Below, piece after piece: positions 61,412 to 64,000 of a stretch of DNA of 64,000 bases (positions within the stretch are counted from its first letter, which is position 1; the number at the start of each line of letters is the position of its first letter). A program made the translations under genes and the position numbers. The stretch is from NCBI RefSeq assembly GCF_036250675.1, contig NZ_CP109592.1, positions 8,618,001 through 8,682,000 on the forward strand. Reading direction: 5' to 3'. Under the pieces are notes generated by a model. The model worked only from the letters and a program-made list of their open reading frames with translations. It was not told where the DNA came from and made no database searches. This DNA is from Streptomyces sp. NBC_01689 (GTDB taxonomy: Bacteria; Actinomycetota; Actinomycetes; Streptomycetales; Streptomycetaceae).

Positions 61412-62134
61412 TCACCCCACCGTGGGTGAGGGGGACACCGCACTCCCCGCGGGCGGGGTGAGGACGACGGTCGGCTCGCCCGGCGCGGGAGGGGGCGGCG
61501 TGACGTTCTGGGCGGGCAGCTTCGGCGGGGTGGTCTCCTGGAACACCAGCTGGCCGAAGTCGACCAGTCCGGTCTTCTCCATCACCGTGATGTGGTCGAG
61601 CACGGTGTCGTTGGCCTGGTCCGCCAGCTGACGCACCAGAGAGTTCTCCGTGGTGGACCTGATCTTTGCGACGGTCAGGAAGATCGTTCCGTGGGTCAGC
61701 CGCAGGATGTTGGCGAAGTCCGTGTCGAACTTCTTGCCGGTGTCACCGCTGAGGGTCGCGACGAAGCCCTGCTGCTGCGGAGACGGCTTGTTGGGGATGG
61801 TGATGCCGAGCTGGGCGGCGACCTTGCGGTCGGTGTCGTCCAGTGCGGCGTGGCCCTTGATCAGGTGCTGGCCGGCGGTTCTGACCGCGGGGATGGTGCC
61901 CTTCTGGAGCGCGAGCTGCCCGACCGGGTACTCCCAGAGTCCCGCCGCCCGCACCTTGACGACGAAGTCCCGGTCCGCCTCGGTGAGCGGGCCCGTCGAC
62001 GTGTTGGCGATCACGCGGTTCGGGGCGCTGGACGTGGTCTGCACACCGATCACGGCAGGATACGCGAGCGCGGCGAGCGTCAAGGTCAACGCACCCGCCA
62101 CGAAGAGCGTTCCTGCGTTCCGTGCAATGCGCAT
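61412..62134 (-). CDS. Secreted DUF4142 protein
   Basis: A 240-residue protein with a signal or anchor segment at 8-28 (TLFVAGALTLTLAALAYPAV), then the DUF4142 helical domain (LTEADRDFVVKVRAAGLWEY, KGTIPAVRTAGQHLIKGHAA, DFANILRLTHGTIFLTVAKI) and a Pro-rich tail. DUF4142 belongs to the ferritin-like/DUF305 group with unknown function, often stress-induced. It has a weaker SigK-type promoter upstream (62249-62277) and lies between the B12 regulator and photolyase, so it is probably part of the same response. Confidence 0.85.
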   Translation of the reverse strand: MRIARNAGTLFVAGALTLTLAALAYPAVIGVQTTSSAPNRVIANTSTGPLTEADRDFVVKVRAAGLWEYPVGQLALQKGTIPAVRTAGQHLIKGHAALDDTDRKVAAQLGITIPNKPSPQQQGFVATLSGDTGKKFDTDFANILRLTHGTIFLTVAKIRSTTENSLVRQLADQANDTVLDHITVMEKTGLVDFGQLVFQETTPPKLPAQNVTPPPPAPGEPTVVLTPPAGSAVSPSPTVG

Positions 62135-62248
62135 CGAGCCTCCTGGCGGGGCGGCGGCGCGGAGCGGGGGAGCTCCGTCGGGCCGCCTGGTGAATCCGGT
62201 GCGAGTGGATCCGGTGACGAGTGATTCTGACGCCCACCAGTACGCACG

Positions 62249-62277
62249 CGTTCGTGGAAGAAATCTCTATGGATTGT
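62249..62277 (-). promoter_or_regulatory. Weak SigK-type promoter of the DUF4142 gene
   Basis: Minus strand: ACAATCC (62277-62271), 16-bp spacer, CGAACG (62254-62249), about 115 bp before the ATG. It matches six of seven bases in the first half. The second half (CGAACG) is less like CGGAAT. The same patch has TACAAT, a good vegetative -10, so more than one sigma factor may be used. Confidence 0.35.
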
Positions 62278-62297
62278 AAAATCCCTGGTGACTTCCT

Positions 62298-63671
62298 TCA
62301 GCCACGGCCCCGGGCCTCCTTGAAGCGGGCCAGCCCGTCCGGAAGTTCGACCACCGGGTCAGGGTAGTCGTAGGCGGCGCGGTCCAGCCCCCGCAGCTTC
62401 CACGGCTCGTGCACGGCGGCGCCCGCGAGCCCCTCCAGTTCGGGCACCCACCGCCGGACGTACGATCCGTCCGGATCGTAACGCTTCGCCTGGATCACGG
62501 GGTTGAGGACCCGGTTGGGCCGGGTGTCCGTGCCCGTCCCGGCCATCCACTGCCAGTTGAGCTGGTTGTTGGCGACGTCGCCGTCCACCAGCAGGTCCAG
62601 GAAGTGCCGGGCCCCGACCCGCCAGTCCACGTACAGGGTCTTGGTGAGGAAGCTCGCCGTCAGCAGCCGTCCCCGGTTGTGCATCCAGCCCTCGTGGCGC
62701 AGTTGCCGCATCGCCGCGTCGACCACGGGATAGCCGGTGCGACCCTCCTTCCACGCGGCGATGTCCTCCCGTGCCTCGCTCTCCGGGCGCCAGTGGTCGT
62801 GCCGGGTGCGGTAGTCGGCCACCGCCGCGTCCGGCCGCGCGGCGAGCACCTGGTGGTGGAAGTCCCGCCAGGCCAGCTGCCGTACGAAGGCCTCGGCGCC
62901 CGCGCCGCCCGCACCGCGGGCGCGGTGCACCAGCTCGACCGGGGAGAGCGAGCCGAAGTGCAGGTGCGGCGAGAACCGGGAGGTGGCGTCGCCGGGCAGG
63001 TCGTCGTGCCGGTCCTCGTACGACGCGATACCGCTCCGCAGCCAGGAGTCGAGTCTCTTGCGGGCCTCCGTCTCGCCGCCCCGGGCCAGTCCCCCGGAGA
63101 CCCCGGACAGGGCCTCGCGGGAGGGGAGCGGCTCCGAACCGACCCCGTCCGGCACCCGGATCGTCCGCGGCGCGCCGACCGCGGCGCGCAGCGACTGCCC
63201 CGACCACTGGCGGAAGTACGGGGTGAAGACCGCGAAGTGGTCCGACGAGGCCGGGGTGACGGCACCCGGCGCCAGCGCGGTGATCACGGTGTCGTGGACG
63301 TGCAGCCGGCATCCCTCGGCCTCCAGGGCCGCGCGCAGCCGGTCCTCACGGCGGCGCGCGTAGGCGCTGACGCCCGCGGCCATGTGCACCTCGTCGGCGT
63401 CCGCCTCGGCGACCACCTTGCACACCTCGGCGGCCACGTCGCCGGAGCGCACCACCAGCCGGCCGCCCCGCTCCCGCAGCCCGGCGTCGAGGTCCGCCAG
63501 ACAGTCCGCGAGGAAGGCCATCCGGTTGGGAGCGGTGAACCCGGCCGCCGCGACGGCGTCGTCGCGCACGAACAGCGGCACGAGCGCGGCCGATCCTTCG
63601 TGGGCCGCGCGCAGCGCCGGATGATCGTGCAGACGCAGGTCCGAGGTGAACAGGACGACCGAGACGTTCAT
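62298..63671 (-). CDS. phr: Deoxyribodipyrimidine photolyase (cryptochrome/photolyase family)
   Basis: A 457-residue flavoprotein. The antenna domain begins VVLFTSDLRLHDHPALRAA (2-20) and the FAD domain has DATSRFSPHLHFGSLSP, RTGYPVVDAAMRQLRHEGW and WQWMAGTGTDTRPN, typical of class-I CPD photolyases. It uses blue light to repair UV dimers. The ATG at 63671 has GGAG at a spacing of eight. It is separated from the upstream DUF2867 gene by a terminator, so it has its own promoter. Its neighbour is the B12 light-sensor region. Confidence 0.9.
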   Translation of the reverse strand: MNVSVVLFTSDLRLHDHPALRAAHEGSAALVPLFVRDDAVAAAGFTAPNRMAFLADCLADLDAGLRERGGRLVVRSGDVAAEVCKVVAEADADEVHMAAGVSAYARRREDRLRAALEAEGCRLHVHDTVITALAPGAVTPASSDHFAVFTPYFRQWSGQSLRAAVGAPRTIRVPDGVGSEPLPSREALSGVSGGLARGGETEARKRLDSWLRSGIASYEDRHDDLPGDATSRFSPHLHFGSLSPVELVHRARGAGGAGAEAFVRQLAWRDFHHQVLAARPDAAVADYRTRHDHWRPESEAREDIAAWKEGRTGYPVVDAAMRQLRHEGWMHNRGRLLTASFLTKTLYVDWRVGARHFLDLLVDGDVANNQLNWQWMAGTGTDTRPNRVLNPVIQAKRYDPDGSYVRRWVPELEGLAGAAVHEPWKLRGLDRAAYDYPDPVVELPDGLARFKEARGRG

Positions 63672-63766
63672 GGTGTGGCTCCGGGATCGGCTGGACTGAC
63701 GGGTGCGGGCGGCCACTGGGGCGACGGCCGCGAGGGGTACGGCGACTCCCGCTTCCGCCCGGCGGG

Positions 63767-63793
63767 CTCCCGCGGATGCGCCGACCGCGGGAG
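63767..63793 (-). terminator. Terminator hairpin before the photolyase gene
   Basis: CTCCCGCGG (63767-63775) pairs perfectly with CCGCGGGAG (63785-63793) around nine bases, 51 bp beyond the DUF2867 stop and 95 bp upstream of the photolyase start. Confidence 0.6.
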
Positions 63794-63843
63794 CGACCGG
63801 TTCCGGGCACCGCGGGAGCGGTCCGGGGCGGACGTGGGCGGGG

Positions 63844-64000
63844 TCAGAGGGTGGAGGCGGATTCCGGCTTCTTCGCGGGGACACTCTCGGCCGCGTGTTT
63901 GACGGCGGCCTTGGCGATGTTGCGGGCCATTCCGCCGAAGACGACGGCGTGGAACGGCGAGACGGTCCACCAGTAGGCGTGTCCCAGCAGCCCGTGCGGA
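63844..64000 (-). CDS. DUF2867-type SDR protein, C-terminal fragment
   Basis: Only the last 52 codons are in the window. The reading ends with HGLLGHAYWWTVSPFHAVVF followed by GGMARNIAKAAVKHA, the characteristic end of DUF2867-domain proteins (NAD(P)-binding epimerase-like fused to a START-like domain). Such genes are often next to photolyases and B12-dependent light regulators in Actinobacteria. The substrate is unknown, and the gene continues beyond 64000. Confidence 0.8.
   Translation of the reverse strand, partial: PHGLLGHAYWWTVSPFHAVVFGGMARNIAKAAVKHAAESVPAKKPESASTL

Overview
This window looks like a piece of a Streptomyces chromosome. The DNA is very GC-rich with strong third-position GC bias, GTG and TTG starts behind GGAGG-type ribosome sites are common, and several genes are Streptomyces hallmarks: an NsdA-like developmental regulator, a sortase-anchored long chaplin, WhiJ-type XRE/DUF397/ATPase cassettes, and one XRE gene with a rare TTA (bldA) codon. 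I see no rRNA, tRNA, CRISPR array, transposase or polyketide/peptide assembly line.

Layout, left to right. 1-4.4 kb: an acyl-CoA module (partial acyl-CoA ligase, enoyl-CoA hydratase, DUF35 protein and two thiolase-like proteins that both seem to lack the usual Cys and His), with a palindromic operator in the divergent promoter. 4.4-9.6 kb: an orphan DUF397 gene, a large LuxR/ATPase regulator, a hypothetical gene and a luciferase-like flavin oxidoreductase. 9.7-13.5 kb: a secreted peptidoglycan amidase and an aminoglycoside-phosphotransferase-like kinase, separated by a 7-bp tandem repeat. 13.6-17.7 kb: nsdA, a PAS-PP2C phosphatase and a TetR regulator divergent from a quinone-oxidoreductase-like gene. 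19.2-30 kb: Tat phospholipase C, Gfo/Idh oxidoreductase, a release-factor-like baeRF protein, a membrane-anchored glutamate-synthase-like flavoprotein, asnB, a secreted DUF4232-like protein and a secreted S33-type peptidase. 30.3-36.7 kb: long chaplin, two GNATs, a metallo-beta-lactamase-fold hydrolase, a GlsB/YeaQ membrane protein and a secreted amidotransferase-fold protein. 36.9-41.6 kb: a ROK regulator with two related operators, an APC permease and a second kinase, with tandem repeats. 41.7-46.9 kb: an Hsp70-like ATPase plus coiled-coil partner, divergent from a TTA-containing XRE/TPR regulator across two perfect dyads, with a highly structured intergenic region downstream. 47-51.9 kb: a DUF574 methyltransferase, a DUF397/XRE/ATPase cassette, an SPW membrane protein and an NlpC/P60-like protein.

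52-64 kb is the most coherent system. A tightly overlapping operon (FAD amine-oxidase-like, DUF1365, two cyclopropane-fatty-acid-synthase-like methyltransferases, DUF1295 membrane reductase) faces a sigK-rskA type ECF sigma/anti-sigma pair. It is followed by a second ECF sigma factor, a divergent B12-binding MerR regulator (LitR/CarH type), a DUF4142 protein, a photolyase and the 3' end of a DUF2867 gene. The set FAD-protein/DUF1365/UfaA1/DUF1295/SigK/RskA matches, from memory, the Mycobacterium tuberculosis Rv0449c-Rv0444c locus. Here it is rearranged, carries an extra methyltransferase and is joined to light-sensing and DNA-repair genes. A bipartite motif CCAATCC-N16-CGGA lies upstream of both the lipid operon and sigK, and a weaker form lies upstream of the DUF4142 gene, suggesting a small sigma regulon. 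I read this as a light- or singlet-oxygen-responsive membrane-lipid modification module. The response itself is inference.
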